A DNA stretch of 64,000 nt from Streptomyces sp. HUAS MG91 (GCF_040529335.1 NZ_CP159534.1:124001-188000), one strand, 5' to 3'. Positions 9,077-17,854 are shown, counted from the first letter of the stretch. The notes: a model not told the origin generated them from the letters alone. A program made the numbers and translations.

Positions 9077-9775
9077 TCAGTGGCGGGCGGTGGCGGGGTC
9101 GAGCAGCTCCTGGATGCGCAGGCCCACGTCGTGGGGGCCCTGCGCCTCCGTCAGGAAGCCGAGGCGTACGTCGTCGAACGCCCCGCCGGCCGCTTCCAGG
9201 CGCAGCACGAGCCCCTTGCGGTCGAGGCGGACGGCGCGGATCCGGTCGATGCCGGTCAGGTCGCCCTTCCGTACCAGGTCGACGAGTTGGACGAGGATGT
9301 CGGCGTGGCCCGTGTCGAGGTGGCCGAGGAGTTCCGCCTCGCGTGCCGCCAGCGGGTCGGGAGTCGCCGCGCCGAGCGTCGCGGCGTCCAGGGTACGCAC
9401 GGTGTCGTCCACGGAGACGGCGGCCCGCGCGGGCCGGAGGACGAGGGTGTCGGGCCCGGCCGGGGTGAGGCGGCCGCTGAGCGCGAGGCGGGCGCGGACC
9501 CGGTCCCGTACGACGACCGGCGCGATGTCGGTGAACTCCGCGTAGGCCGCGAGCCCGGAGCCGGGAGCGCCGGCGAGTTCGGCGGTGAGGCCGGGGTCCG
9601 CGGGGTCGAGCAACAGGAGGCGGGACGCCGCGTCGACGGTGTGCAGCGCCACGCACTCGTACCGGAGGCCGCTGCCGGGCACGCTCAGCGTCAGGGAATC
9701 GGCGGCGGCCAGGATCGTCCGGGCGATTTCGGCGGTGGTGGGCTCCGGAGGCGTCACTGGGTAGACCATCTCCAC
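9077..9775 (-). CDS. DUF2470-domain protein of the iron operon
   Basis: The 232-residue protein ends in a DUF2470 domain: the helix LLGHLDTGHADILVQLVD and the strand-rich tail with DRKGLVLRLE. It starts with a split-barrel-like half of the HugZ/pyridoxamine-oxidase type. Such proteins are linked to haem or siderophore iron handling. The stop is 13 bases before the siderophore-interacting start, and an iron box lies just upstream, so the two were one iron-repressed operon. The downstream partner is now broken, leaving this gene as the only intact member. Reaction not known. Confidence 0.8.
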   Translation of the reverse strand: MEMVYPVTPPEPTTAEIARTILAAADSLTLSVPGSGLRYECVALHTVDAASRLLLLDPADPGLTAELAGAPGSGLAAYAEFTDIAPVVVRDRVRARLALSGRLTPAGPDTLVLRPARAAVSVDDTVRTLDAATLGAATPDPLAAREAELLGHLDTGHADILVQLVDLVRKGDLTGIDRIRAVRLDRKGLVLRLEAAGGAFDDVRLGFLTEAQGPHDVGLRIQELLDPATARH

Positions 9776-9783
9776 TCCTCAGA

Positions 9784-9802
9784 TTAGGTAAGGCTCACCT
9801 TA
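9784..9802 (-). promoter_or_regulatory. DmdR/IdeR-type iron box
   Basis: TTAGGTAAGGCTCACCTTA differs at only a few positions from the actinobacterial iron-box consensus TTAGGTTAGGCTAACCTAA bound by iron-loaded DmdR1/IdeR. It lies 8 bases upstream of the DUF2470 start, so bound repressor would block transcription when iron is plentiful. The match is seen in the sequence; the regulator gene is not in this window. Confidence 0.85.
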
Positions 9803-10116
9803 CTTACTCGTATGCGACGTGGACACCCCGGGGCGCGCCGATCAGCTTCCCCGCATCGAAGGGCGACCACGGGACAAGCGCACGGTTCCGGCCGGAATGC
9901 GCGCTGGCACACAGCCCCACCGACCCCCGGGACCACCGGGGCCGCACGATACGGCTCTGCCTGGCGCAGTCCTCACTGTGGCCTCCCTGCCGGATGGCCA
10001 AGGAGCGCGAAACGCGAAAGGGGGTACGCGCCGGCGCGTTCCGACGTCCCGGCCTCGGGTACGCGCCCGCCCACAGAGATGTCGTCAGGCATCTCGATCC
10101 AGGAAGAAGACACACG
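9803..10116. other. Intergenic stretch between divergent genes
   Basis: These 314 bases separate the iron operon from the next plus-strand gene. No family-like frame was seen on either strand. The region must carry the promoter of the small membrane gene, whose ribosome site AGGAAGAAG is at about 10101. Confidence 0.5.
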
Positions 10117-10419
10117 ATGACCGCAGCTTCGTCCCCCGGGTACTCGGAATCCGGCCCGATCCGGGACACGCACACGGCACCTCGTATTTCGTCGGAGACG
10201 AAACCCTCGTTCAGGACCTCCGAGTTCTTCGCCTACGTCGCGTCGGTGGTCGCCGTGCTCATCGCCTCCTGGGCCGTCGGCAACGGCGCGAACGGAGTGG
10301 ACCGTTTCCCCGCCGACCGGGCATGGCTGTACGTCACCCTGCTCACCATCGGCTATGTGATCAGCCGCGGACTGGCCAAGAGCGGCAGCCGCGAAGACAC
10401 GGACACCATGCGCCGGTGA
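10117..10419 (+). CDS. Small two-helix membrane protein
   Basis: The 100-residue protein has a soluble N-terminal third rich in Ser and Thr and two hydrophobic segments (about residues 37-54 and 70-86). The linking block GVDRFPADRAWLY and the end RGLAKSGSRE are typical of a small Streptomyces membrane family of unknown function. The ATG at 10117 follows AGGAAGAAG at a good distance; an in-frame ATG 123 bases upstream adds only a low-complexity arginine-rich stretch and is rejected. Two strong hairpins close the unit. Confidence 0.75.
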   Translation: MTAASSPGYSESGPIRDTHTAPRISSETKPSFRTSEFFAYVASVVAVLIASWAVGNGANGVDRFPADRAWLYVTLLTIGYVISRGLAKSGSREDTDTMRR

Positions 10420-10441
10420 CTCGGCGCCGACCGAACTGAGC

Positions 10442-10474
10442 GGTCCGGCCTCCCCGACCCGGAGAGGCCGGACC
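10442..10474 (+). terminator. 11-bp GC-rich hairpin
   Basis: GGTCCGGCCTC at 10442-10452 pairs perfectly with GAGGCCGGACC at 10464-10474 around an 11-base loop, 22 bases after the small membrane gene. Confidence 0.75.
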
Positions 10475-10486
10475 TGAGGATCTCAG

Positions 10487-10512
10487 CCTTCCTGTGCCAC
10501 AGCACAGGAAGG
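10487..10512 (+). terminator. Second hairpin of a tandem terminator
   Basis: CCTTCCTGTGC at 10487-10497 pairs perfectly with GCACAGGAAGG at 10502-10512 around a 4-base loop. With the preceding hairpin it makes a tandem terminator that insulates the downstream symporter gene. Confidence 0.7.
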
Positions 10513-10717
10513 GTTCGGCCTGCCTGTGCGGGCTCCCCCGGAACGCCTCCACTCCTGTACGCGCCGCCGTGACGGCTGATGCCATCCCCGGCATGCCTTC
10601 TCCCGCATCTCGTCCGACTCGGACCCCGGCTCCGACTCCGGGTCCACCTCTGCCTTCGTCCTTCGCCCAAATCGCCCTCACCCGGCGTCTGGGACCGGTC
10701 GCACGGGAGCGCCGACC

Positions 10718-12313
10718 GTGACCGGCGGCGACGGACAGTCGTTCGCCGTCGTGGTCTTCCTCGGCTTCGTCGCCGTGTCGCTGCTGCTGTGCGGGCTCGC
10801 GGCGGCCGACCTGGACGACCCCGAGCACTTCTACGCGGGAGGCAGCGCGGCCTTCGGCCCGGTCGGCGGAGGACTGGCCATCGCAGGTGACTACATCTCC
10901 GCGGCCACCCTGCTCAGCACCACGGGGGCGGTCGCCCTCGACGGCGCCGACGGCATGCTCTTCGCCGGTGCCACGGTTCTGTCGCTGTTCCTGGTCATGC
11001 GGATCCTGGGCGAACCCCTGCGCCGCGCCGGTGTGTTCACCCTGGGCGACTTCCTCGCCGACCGGCTCGACGATCCGTCGTTGCGCAGGGCGCTGGGCGT
11101 CGCGAGCCTCCTCGTCCTCGCCCCGCTCCTCCTGGTGCAGCTCACCACCGCCGGACGCATCCTGGCCGCCATGTTCGGGCTCCCCGACGGCGCGCTGACC
11201 GGATGCACGGTGGCGGGCGGCGCCCTCATGATCGCCTACGCCGCGTTCGGCGGCATGCGCGGCGTCGGCTACGTACAGATCCTCAAGGTCGGCGTGGTGC
11301 TCACCGCGCTGTCGCTCCTCGCGGGAATCGTCCTCGCCCGGTACGGCTGGTCGCTCCCGGCCCTCTTCGACGCCGCCCGCGACCGCTCAGGAGCAGGCGC
11401 CGGTTACCTGCGGCCGGGCCTGCACTTCGGCTCCTCCGCCGCCGGCCGCCTCGACCTGATCAGTTTCCAGACCACCCTGGTGATCGGCGCCGCCTGCCTG
11501 CCGCACCTCACCATGCGGCTGCACCCGCTCAGGGACGCCCGTACCGCGCGGCGCGCCGTGGGCTGGGCCGTCGGCCCCGTCGCGGTCGTGTGTGCCGGGG
11601 TGGTCGTGGCCGGACTCGGGGCCTGCGCGCTGATCGGCCGGGACGCGGTTCGGGCCGCCGACCCCGGAGGAGCGACCGCCCTCCTCATGGTGACGGGCGC
11701 TCTCGACCCCGTCGCCGGGGGTGCGCGGCACAGCATGCTCTTCGCCGTCGTCGCGTGCGCCGTGTTCGCCACCACCCTCGCGGCGGTCGCGGGCATCACG
11801 CTCGCCGCCGCCTCCAGCCTCACTCGCGACCTCGGAGAACGATCCGCCCACGGCGCCAAGACCTCATCGGCCGCCAGGGAGATCAGGCGGGCACGCCTGG
11901 CCATCGTTGTCGTGGGCGCCGTCGCCGTCGTCCTCTCGGCCGTCCTCGCCGACCGCGGCAGGCTGACCTTGATCTCGCTGTCGTTCACGGTCGCGGCCTC
12001 GGTGCTCGCCCCGGTCCTGCTGTACGCGCTCTTCCTGCCGGGGTACTCCGCCACCGGTGTGCGCCGGACCGTCTACGGGACCGTCCCCCTCATCGTGCTG
12101 CTGCTGGCCGGTTCCCCGGCCGCCACGGGCACGCCGATCGCGGTCTTCCCCGACCACGACCTCCACTGGTTCCCGCTCCAGACCCCCGGGCTGATCACCA
12201 TTCCCGTCGGCTTCCTGCTCGGACTCGGGGGCCGCACCCGCTCCGGCGCGGCGCGTCAGCACGTCTGGCCGGACCGGATGACAGTGAGCCACGGCAGGGG
12301 CGCACGGCCGTAG
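10718..12313 (+). CDS. Sodium:solute symporter (SSS family, ActP-like)
   Basis: The 531-residue integral membrane protein has about 13 hydrophobic segments. The early block FYAGGSAAFGPVGGGLAIAG, then DYISAATLLSTTG, is the SSS-family core seen in acetate/monocarboxylate permeases such as ActP, where Na+ or H+ drives uptake. LPHLTMRL near residue 265 is another family block. The start is GTG at 10718 with a weak GGGAG. ActP genes often follow a DUF485 gene, but the small gene upstream here is not DUF485 and is separated by terminators. Substrate inferred only to class level. Confidence 0.85.
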   Translation: MTGGDGQSFAVVVFLGFVAVSLLLCGLAAADLDDPEHFYAGGSAAFGPVGGGLAIAGDYISAATLLSTTGAVALDGADGMLFAGATVLSLFLVMRILGEPLRRAGVFTLGDFLADRLDDPSLRRALGVASLLVLAPLLLVQLTTAGRILAAMFGLPDGALTGCTVAGGALMIAYAAFGGMRGVGYVQILKVGVVLTALSLLAGIVLARYGWSLPALFDAARDRSGAGAGYLRPGLHFGSSAAGRLDLISFQTTLVIGAACLPHLTMRLHPLRDARTARRAVGWAVGPVAVVCAGVVVAGLGACALIGRDAVRAADPGGATALLMVTGALDPVAGGARHSMLFAVVACAVFATTLAAVAGITLAAASSLTRDLGERSAHGAKTSSAAREIRRARLAIVVVGAVAVVLSAVLADRGRLTLISLSFTVAASVLAPVLLYALFLPGYSATGVRRTVYGTVPLIVLLLAGSPAATGTPIAVFPDHDLHWFPLQTPGLITIPVGFLLGLGGRTRSGAARQHVWPDRMTVSHGRGARP

Positions 12314-12382
12314 TTGTGGTCGTCGGCCTGCCGGACCGCTGGATTCGCCGTGGCTCCGGAAGGCCGTCGCGCATCGGGCCGT

Positions 12383-12853
12383 CTACGCCTTGGTCGCCCG
12401 GTCGTACGCGGCCACCGCCCGTTCGAGGAACGCCGCCACCGTGGCCTGCTCCTGGGCCGTCAGGGACTCGGCGATCTCGCCGATACCCACGACGAGGGGC
12501 TCGACGTGTTCGAACGCGGCCTCCTCCCAGTGCTCCGCCGGTGTCACGAGCACCTTGCGCCGGTCGCTGGGGTGCGGCTGCCGGCTCACGTGTCCGCCGT
12601 CCGCCAGACGGTCGATGACCAGCGTCATCGCCGCCGTCGACGTACTGAGTTCGCGTGCCAGTTCGCTCGGAGTCGCCGGTCCGGCGCTGACGAGGCGGTC
12701 CATCACCGCGAGCCCGGCGGGATCGACGTGCATCTGCCGGCCCAGGTAGCGCTCGAACCGCTGCTGACGGCGCGTGAGGTTCCGCAGCCGGTCGCGGATG
12801 GCACCCTCCGCCGGGGCCGCGGGCTGGGAGTCGGTGGGCTGGTTGGCAGTCAT
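12383..12853 (-). CDS. MarR-family transcription regulator
   Basis: The 156-residue protein carries a winged helix-turn-helix: recognition block TPSELARELSTSTAAMTLVI and the wing GHVSRQPHPSDRRKVLV, whose DRR is the MarR hallmark. It lies downstream of and in the same direction as the DHA2 exporter gene, so it probably controls that gene and itself. A dyad upstream of the exporter is the best operator candidate. The ligand is unknown. Confidence 0.88.
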   Translation of the reverse strand: MTANQPTDSQPAAPAEGAIRDRLRNLTRRQQRFERYLGRQMHVDPAGLAVMDRLVSAGPATPSELARELSTSTAAMTLVIDRLADGGHVSRQPHPSDRRKVLVTPAEHWEEAAFEHVEPLVVGIGEIAESLTAQEQATVAAFLERAVAAYDRATKA

Positions 12854-12968
12854 GGCGTGGAAGCTGCTCCTGGATCACTGAAGGCGTCGGCAACCCATGA
12901 TGCGTGACATCTCCAGGATGGAGGAGAGCAGGGCGGAGGTGTCGGCGGGTGGGACGAGGGAGCGGTAC

Positions 12969-12998
12969 GGCTGCCCGGCCACTCGGAGCCGGGCAGCC
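12969..12998 (-). terminator. Hairpin between exporter and marR
   Basis: GGCTGCCCGGC (12969-12979) pairs perfectly with GCCGGGCAGCC (12988-12998) around an 8-base loop. It lies 120 bases downstream of the exporter stop and 116 upstream of the regulator start. It may attenuate read-through, so marR may also have its own promoter. Confidence 0.6.
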
Positions 12999-13118
12999 CT
13001 CGCAGGCGCAGGCGGAGAGTACGGACATCAGCCCGGCTGCTCCGGGCCGTCACAACGCCCCCTCTGGTCCCTCCCTCACCTGAGCCGCACGCACGCTGGT
13101 CCGGTACCGGACCAGAGG

Positions 13119-14615
13119 TCAGGCAGTGACGTTCTCCTTCGCACCGGATCCGGCTGAACCGCCGTCCGTAGCCGAGGGGGTGATGCCGTGCTGTTCCTCC
13201 TCGGGGCGGGCCTTCTTCGGCAGCAGGAGGGTGATGGCCAGGAACGCCACCAGCAGGCACGACTGGACGATCAGCGCACGGTGGAAGCCGGAGGTGAAGT
13301 CGCCGGTCTTGGCCTGCGCGAAGAACACCGAGCCGAAGATCGCCACACCGATGGAGCCGCCGATGGCCTGCACCGCGGACAGGACGCCGGAGGCGGAGCC
13401 GATCTCGTCGTCGTCGACCGCGGCGAGGATGAAGCTGAACAGGGCCGCGATCACCATCCCCGCTCCGACACCGGCCACCGCCACCCCCGGGGCGATGTCC
13501 CAGATGGAGAACGATCCGGCGCTCAGGCCGTCGAGTTCGAGCCAGAGCAGCGCCGCACCGGCGAGCTGGATCACCGGTCCGACCTGGAGGACCTTGCGGC
13601 CGATCCTGTCGGCGAGGAACGCGCCACTGACCGCGCCGCCGATCGCCGTGCCCACCGCGAGCGGCAGGTTGCCCAGGCCCGCGTCCCCGGCGCTGAAGTG
13701 CTGGCCGATCTGCAGGAACAGCGTGAGCACGAGCTGCGTACCGACCAGCCCGCCGAAGAACAGGGCGATCCCGCCGAGCCCGACGGTGAAGGCGGGCTTG
13801 CGCAGCAGACCCGGGGTCACCAGCGGATCGCGACCCGCCACGGCGGCACGGCGCTGCTGCCAGGCGAACAGGCCGAACCCGATGATGGACGCGGCGAAGC
13901 ACAGCCAGGTCCACAGCGGCCAGCCGTCCTCCTGGCCCTGGTTCAGCGGCAGCACCAGCAGCGCGCAGGACGCCACGACCAAGGCCGCGCCGACGACGTC
14001 GACCCGCACGGTGCGGTCGCCCGGCTTCTTCGGGACGAACTTCGCCGCGACGGCCAGGGCCGCGAGCCCGATGGGCAGGTTGACCAGGAACACCGAGCGC
14101 CACCCGAGGCCGAGGATGTCGCCCTCGATGAGGAAGCCGCCCAGAACCGGGCCGACGATGCCGCCCAGGCCGAGCACGGGACCGAAGACCGCGAAGACCT
14201 TGGTGAGTTCGGGCCCGGAGAAGTTCTCGCGCAGCAGGCCCAGTCCCTGTGGCAGCAGCATCGCCCCCGCGGCGCCCTGGAGGAGCCGGAAGACGATCAG
14301 CGACTCGATGTCGGGCGCCAGCGCGCACAGCAACGAGCTCAGTGTGAAGGCCGCCAGACCGGTCAGGAACATCCGGCGCCGCCCGTAGCGGTCACCGAGC
14401 CGGCCGCCCAGGACCAGGCCGGCCCCCAGCGTGAGCGCGTAGCCACCGATGACCCACTGCAGGCCGGCGGAACTGGCGCCGAGGGATTTCTCCAGCGCGG
14501 GACCCGCGACGTTCACGATCGACGCGTCCAGGAGATCCATGACCTCCGCGACGATCATCACCACCAGGATCAGCCATCGCCATCGGTACGGCACGGGGGC
14601 CGGATCGGCACTCAT
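13119..14615 (-). CDS. DHA2-type MFS drug exporter
   Basis: The 498-residue protein has 14 predicted membrane segments. Motif A reads GGRLGDRYGRRR, the first helix ends in MDLLDASIVNVAGPAL, and the motif-C-like GPVLGGFLI follows in helix 5. This is the layout of EmrB/QacA-like proton-coupled exporters. Together with the following MarR gene it forms a classic inducible efflux unit. The exported compound cannot be told from sequence. It is divergent from an acetyl-hydrolase gene that could act on the same chemical. Confidence 0.88.
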   Translation of the reverse strand: MSADPAPVPYRWRWLILVVMIVAEVMDLLDASIVNVAGPALEKSLGASSAGLQWVIGGYALTLGAGLVLGGRLGDRYGRRRMFLTGLAAFTLSSLLCALAPDIESLIVFRLLQGAAGAMLLPQGLGLLRENFSGPELTKVFAVFGPVLGLGGIVGPVLGGFLIEGDILGLGWRSVFLVNLPIGLAALAVAAKFVPKKPGDRTVRVDVVGAALVVASCALLVLPLNQGQEDGWPLWTWLCFAASIIGFGLFAWQQRRAAVAGRDPLVTPGLLRKPAFTVGLGGIALFFGGLVGTQLVLTLFLQIGQHFSAGDAGLGNLPLAVGTAIGGAVSGAFLADRIGRKVLQVGPVIQLAGAALLWLELDGLSAGSFSIWDIAPGVAVAGVGAGMVIAALFSFILAAVDDDEIGSASGVLSAVQAIGGSIGVAIFGSVFFAQAKTGDFTSGFHRALIVQSCLLVAFLAITLLLPKKARPEEEQHGITPSATDGGSAGSGAKENVTA

Positions 14616-14638
14616 CTTACCTCAGTTCATTGATTACC

Positions 14639-14655
14639 AATATTCTTAGCAATAT
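14639..14655. promoter_or_regulatory. Candidate MarR operator dyad
   Basis: AATATTCTTAGCAATAT is an AT-rich dyad (arms ATATT and AATAT) in an otherwise GC-rich stretch, 24 bases upstream of the exporter start. MarR proteins bind such 16-20 bp AT-rich palindromes. Assignment to the nearby MarR is inference. Confidence 0.5.
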
Positions 14656-14903
14656 CGAGAGTAACCGGCGCTCCGCACATGTCAACCACACCCCGCTCGA
14701 TGCGCGGGGACCGGACGCGCAGCCGCCCTCCGTCCCCGTACAAGGACACGGAACGTAGCGACGAGTTGCGACGGGAAGCGGTTCGGAAAAGCATGGTGAG
14801 AGGGCTTCGCATTCGGCCGTACGAGGATCCGCGGCGCAAGCGGTCCATCGGCCGGGCCCCTCCCCACTTCCCCTCCCTCTCGCAACTCTGGAGGCGTGTG
14901 CGC

Positions 14904-15881
14904 ATGTCGAATCTTCCTGACCCCATCACCCCGTACCTGGAGCCCGCGGCCCGTGAGCTCGCCGAGGCGACCGACCCCCACCCGCGGATCTACGAGGTTC
15001 CGCCGGAGCAGGGCCGTGACATCCTCGCGGGCCTGCAGAGCGGCGAGGGCGTGGCTCGGCCCGAGGTCGACGAGGAGTGGGTGGACGTCGACGCGGGCGA
15101 GTGGGGCACGGTCCGCACGCGCATCATCAAGCCCAAGGGAGCCACCGGCCCGCTGCCCGTCGTCGTGTACATCCACGGTGCGGGGTGGGTGTTCGGTGAC
15201 GACAAGACCCACGACCGTCTCTTCAGGGAACTGGTCGTCGGGGCGAACGCGGCCGGGGTGTTCCCCGTCTACGACCGGGCGCCCGAGGCGAAGTACCCGA
15301 CGCAGGTGGAGCAGAACTACGCCGTGGGCCAGTGGGTCCTGAAGAACGGCGCCGACCACGGTCTGGACACCTCCCGCGTGGCGGTGACCGGCGAGTCCGT
15401 CGGCGGCTGCATGTCGGCGGTGTTCGCGCTGATGAACAAGGAGCGCGACAACGGCATCGACCTGAAGGCGCAGGTGCTGCTGTACCCGGTGACGAACGCG
15501 GACTTCGACACCCCCTCGTATCTGCAGTTCGCCGAGGGCTACTACCTCACGCGCGACGGCATGAAGTGGTTCTGGGACGCCTACACCACCGATCCCAAGG
15601 AGCGGGAGCAGCACTACGCGTCGCCGCTCCGGTCGAGCCTCGACCAGCTCAAGGGGCTGCCGACCACGCTGGTGATCACCGACGAGGCGGACGTACTGCG
15701 CGACGAGGGCGAGCAGTACGCCAACAAGCTCCGCGAGGCCGGTGTCGACGTCACGTCCGTGCGGGTCGCCGGCATGGTCCACGACTTCCTGCTCCTGGAC
15801 AGCCTGCGCGACACCCGCGCCGCCAACGTCGCCCGCCACCTCGCGATCGACGCGCTGAAGACCGCGCTCCACGACAGCTGA
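14904..15881 (+). CDS. Alpha/beta hydrolase of the HSL/acetyl-hydrolase type
   Basis: The 325-residue protein shows the hormone-sensitive-lipase layout. The oxyanion block is HGAGWVFGD (usually HGGG), the nucleophile elbow GESVGG, the acid block DEADVLRDEG, and the catalytic His in MVHDFLLL. It probably hydrolyses a short-chain ester or acetyl group in the cytoplasm; no signal peptide is present. The ATG at 14904 gives the family start MSNLPDPITPYLEPAARE; the frame is open 225 bases further up without similarity. It is divergent from the DHA2 exporter and may share its control region. Confidence 0.85.
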   Translation: MSNLPDPITPYLEPAARELAEATDPHPRIYEVPPEQGRDILAGLQSGEGVARPEVDEEWVDVDAGEWGTVRTRIIKPKGATGPLPVVVYIHGAGWVFGDDKTHDRLFRELVVGANAAGVFPVYDRAPEAKYPTQVEQNYAVGQWVLKNGADHGLDTSRVAVTGESVGGCMSAVFALMNKERDNGIDLKAQVLLYPVTNADFDTPSYLQFAEGYYLTRDGMKWFWDAYTTDPKEREQHYASPLRSSLDQLKGLPTTLVITDEADVLRDEGEQYANKLREAGVDVTSVRVAGMVHDFLLLDSLRDTRAANVARHLAIDALKTALHDS

Positions 15882-15893
15882 GCGGCGCCCTTC

Positions 15894-15933
15894 GCAGGCC
15901 GGCCGGTGCCGTACGCGGTTCCGGCCGGCCTGC
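15894..15933 (+). terminator. 13-bp perfect hairpin terminator
   Basis: GCAGGCCGGCCGG at 15894-15906 pairs with CCGGCCGGCCTGC at 15921-15933 around a 14-base loop, 12 bases after the acetyl-hydrolase stop. Confidence 0.8.
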
Positions 15934-16017
15934 TCCGGCACTCCCGGCGGTCTCTCCCACCGGATCTCCTTCCCCCCCACTCGTACACCCCGTACACCTC
16001 GTCACGAGGGAGCCACC

Positions 16018-16182
16018 ATGACCGACGACGACCCGCACGGCGCGTGGACGAAGCGCCTGATCTCGCTCGGCCCCGACATCTCCGCGGACAAGGCCCGGGA
16101 GTTCGTCCACGACCTGTACGACCACGCGCAGTCCGACCTCGACGACGAGCGGACCGAGGCCGAGTTCGAACGAGAGGAGTGA
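16018..16182 (+). CDS. Small acidic protein, first gene of oxidoreductase operon
   Basis: This 54-residue protein runs from the ATG at 16018 (preceded by GAGGGAGCC) to a TGA 5 bases before the next start. It is helical and very acidic in its last third (DDERTEAEFEREE). No family was recognised. The tight spacing and good ribosome site argue that it is a real gene translated with the molybdenum-enzyme-like gene that follows. Confidence 0.65.
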   Translation: MTDDDPHGAWTKRLISLGPDISADKAREFVHDLYDHAQSDLDDERTEAEFEREE

Positions 16183-16187
16183 GGACC

Positions 16188-16790
16188 GTGAGCGGACTGT
16201 CTCCGGGTTTCCACGGTCGCGGTCGCGCCCTCGTCGACCGGCTGCCTCCGGGCCAGTACCCCACGGAGTCCTTCCCGGTCCTGTCGATCGGCCCCACCCC
16301 GCGCGTCACGACCGACCACTGGGCCTTCACGCTGACGACCGAGACGGGCTCACGGCGTTCCTGGACGTGGGAGGAGATGATGGCACTCCCCCAGGAACGC
16401 CCGGTCGCCGACATCCATTGCGTCACCCGGTGGTCGAAGTTCGACACGCGCTGGCAGGGTGTCTCCCTCGACGTCCTCCTGGAGGAGGCCGAGACGGCCG
16501 CGGACTTCGTGGTCGCCGAGTCGTTCGACGGTTACACGACGAACCTGCCGCTGGAGGACGTCACGGACGGCAAGGCGTGGCTGGCCCACTCCTTCGACGG
16601 CTATCCGCTCGCCCCCGACCACGGCGGACCGGCGAGGCTGGTCGTCCCGCACCTGTACTTCTGGAAATCGGCGAAGTGGATCAAAGGTCTTCGCCTGACG
16701 GTGCAGGACGAACCGGGGTTCTGGGAGACGGCCGGCTACCACAACTACGGCGACCCGTGGCGCGAACAGCGCCACTGGAACGACGCCTGA
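16188..16790 (+). CDS. Sulfite-oxidase-like molybdopterin oxidoreductase
   Basis: The 200-residue protein matches the catalytic domain of the sulfite-oxidase/YuiH family. The molybdenum-ligand cysteine is in HCVTRWSKFD (Cys78), followed by the GVSLDVLLEEA and GYTTNLPLEDV blocks and the conserved WKSAKWIKGL and YHNYGDPW ends. It lacks the dimerisation domain and any signal peptide, so it is a minimal cytoplasmic form; its substrate is unknown. The GTG at 16188 is 5 bases after the small gene, and its stop overlaps the flavin reductase ATG in ATGA. The reductase is its likely electron partner. Confidence 0.87.
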   Translation: MSGLSPGFHGRGRALVDRLPPGQYPTESFPVLSIGPTPRVTTDHWAFTLTTETGSRRSWTWEEMMALPQERPVADIHCVTRWSKFDTRWQGVSLDVLLEEAETAADFVVAESFDGYTTNLPLEDVTDGKAWLAHSFDGYPLAPDHGGPARLVVPHLYFWKSAKWIKGLRLTVQDEPGFWETAGYHNYGDPWREQRHWNDA

Positions 16791-17512
16791 TGCCGTCCCC
16801 GCCGAGCGGAGCGTCCGCATGGCGGACCGCCAGACTCCTGTCCCGCGAACCGCAGATCTCCACCGGACGTACCCTGCGCTTCACCGTCCCGGACTGGCCC
16901 GGGCACCTGGCCGGGCAGCATGTCGACGTGCGGCTCACGGCCGACGACGGCTATCAGGCGGTACGCAGCTACTCGCTCGCCGCGCCCGCCGAGGGCGACA
17001 CCGTCGAACTGGGGGTGCAGGCGGCACCGGACGGCGAAGTGTCCCCTTATCTGGCCGACGTACTGCCCATCGGTGCCGAGGTCGAGATCCAGGGTCCTCT
17101 GGGCGGCTGGTTCATCTGGACACCTCGGGACGCGGGCCCGCTGCTGCTTTTCGCGGGAGGCTGCGGCATCGTTCCCCTCATGGCGATGCTGCGGGCCCGC
17201 CGCGCCGCCGGCAGCGCCGAGCCGTGCACCCTTCTCTACTCCGCGCGCAGTCCCGATGAGGTCTGGTACGCGCGGGAGCTCGCCGACCCGGGCCCCGCCG
17301 AAGAGATCCGTCTCATCTACACCCGTCAGGCACCGCCCGGCGATCCCCGGACAACCGGGCGGGTCGGGGCACAGGACCTGGCGGGGCTGCCGGAGCCCGG
17401 CTCGGCGCGCTGCTACGTGTGCGGTCCCACGGGCTTCGTCGAGCACGTCGCCGATCTGCTCCAGACCGCCGGGCATCCACGGGAGCTGATCCGCACCGAA
17501 CGCTTCGGCTGA
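16790..17512 (+). CDS. FAD/NAD(P)-binding ferredoxin-reductase-type protein
   Basis: The 240-residue protein has the FNR fold. The FAD-binding block RSYSLAAP is at 59-66, GPLGGWFIW follows, the nucleotide block GGCGIVPLMA is at 123-132, and the C-terminal CYVCGPTGFVEHV binds the nicotinamide side. No plant-type 2Fe-2S domain is attached. Translation is coupled to the sulfite-oxidase-like gene by an ATGA overlap, so it probably passes electrons from NAD(P)H to or from that enzyme. Confidence 0.87.
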   Translation: MPSPPSGASAWRTARLLSREPQISTGRTLRFTVPDWPGHLAGQHVDVRLTADDGYQAVRSYSLAAPAEGDTVELGVQAAPDGEVSPYLADVLPIGAEVEIQGPLGGWFIWTPRDAGPLLLFAGGCGIVPLMAMLRARRAAGSAEPCTLLYSARSPDEVWYARELADPGPAEEIRLIYTRQAPPGDPRTTGRVGAQDLAGLPEPGSARCYVCGPTGFVEHVADLLQTAGHPRELIRTERFG

Positions 17513-17563
17513 CCTTCCCTGCCACCGTCCACCATCCATTCCTCGGAGAATGTGGAGAACGCC

Positions 17564-17854
17564 GTGCCTCACGACCCCGCTGCCTTCCGCCTCGACGGCA
17601 ACGCCCTCGCCGGGCCGCTCGCGCCGGTCTTCGCCCTCGACCCCACCACCGCGTTGCGCGTCTGCCCCGCCTGCCGGATGCAGGCGACGGTGGGCGAACT
17701 GCACGTCTACGGACCCGAACCGGGCCTGACCGCACGCTGTCCCGGATGCTCACAACTCGCCCTGCGAGCGGTCCAGCAGCCCGGCCACCTGTGGCTCCAA
17801 CTCGGCACGGGTCAGGGGGCGTTCCGTTTCACGCTTCCGGCGGCCGGGGGCTGA
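17564..17854 (+). CDS. DUF6510 zinc-ribbon-like protein
   Basis: The roughly 96-residue protein has the DUF6510 start LDGNALAGPLAPVFALD and two Cys pairs (CPAC and CPGC, about 27 residues apart) that would hold one zinc. The GTG at 17564 sits 6 bases after a GGAG; a GTG at 17552 is also in frame but too close to its ribosome site. Families of this kind are often found with sulfite-oxidase-like and flavin-reductase genes, as here, and may act in the same redox unit. Function unknown. Confidence 0.75.
   Translation: MPHDPAAFRLDGNALAGPLAPVFALDPTTALRVCPACRMQATVGELHVYGPEPGLTARCPGCSQLALRAVQQPGHLWLQLGTGQGAFRFTLPAAGG

Noticed and set aside
12850..14328. Long open frame antisense to the DHA2 exporter
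   Set aside because: Arg/Gly/Pro-rich translation without family pattern, caused by GC-biased third positions of the real gene.
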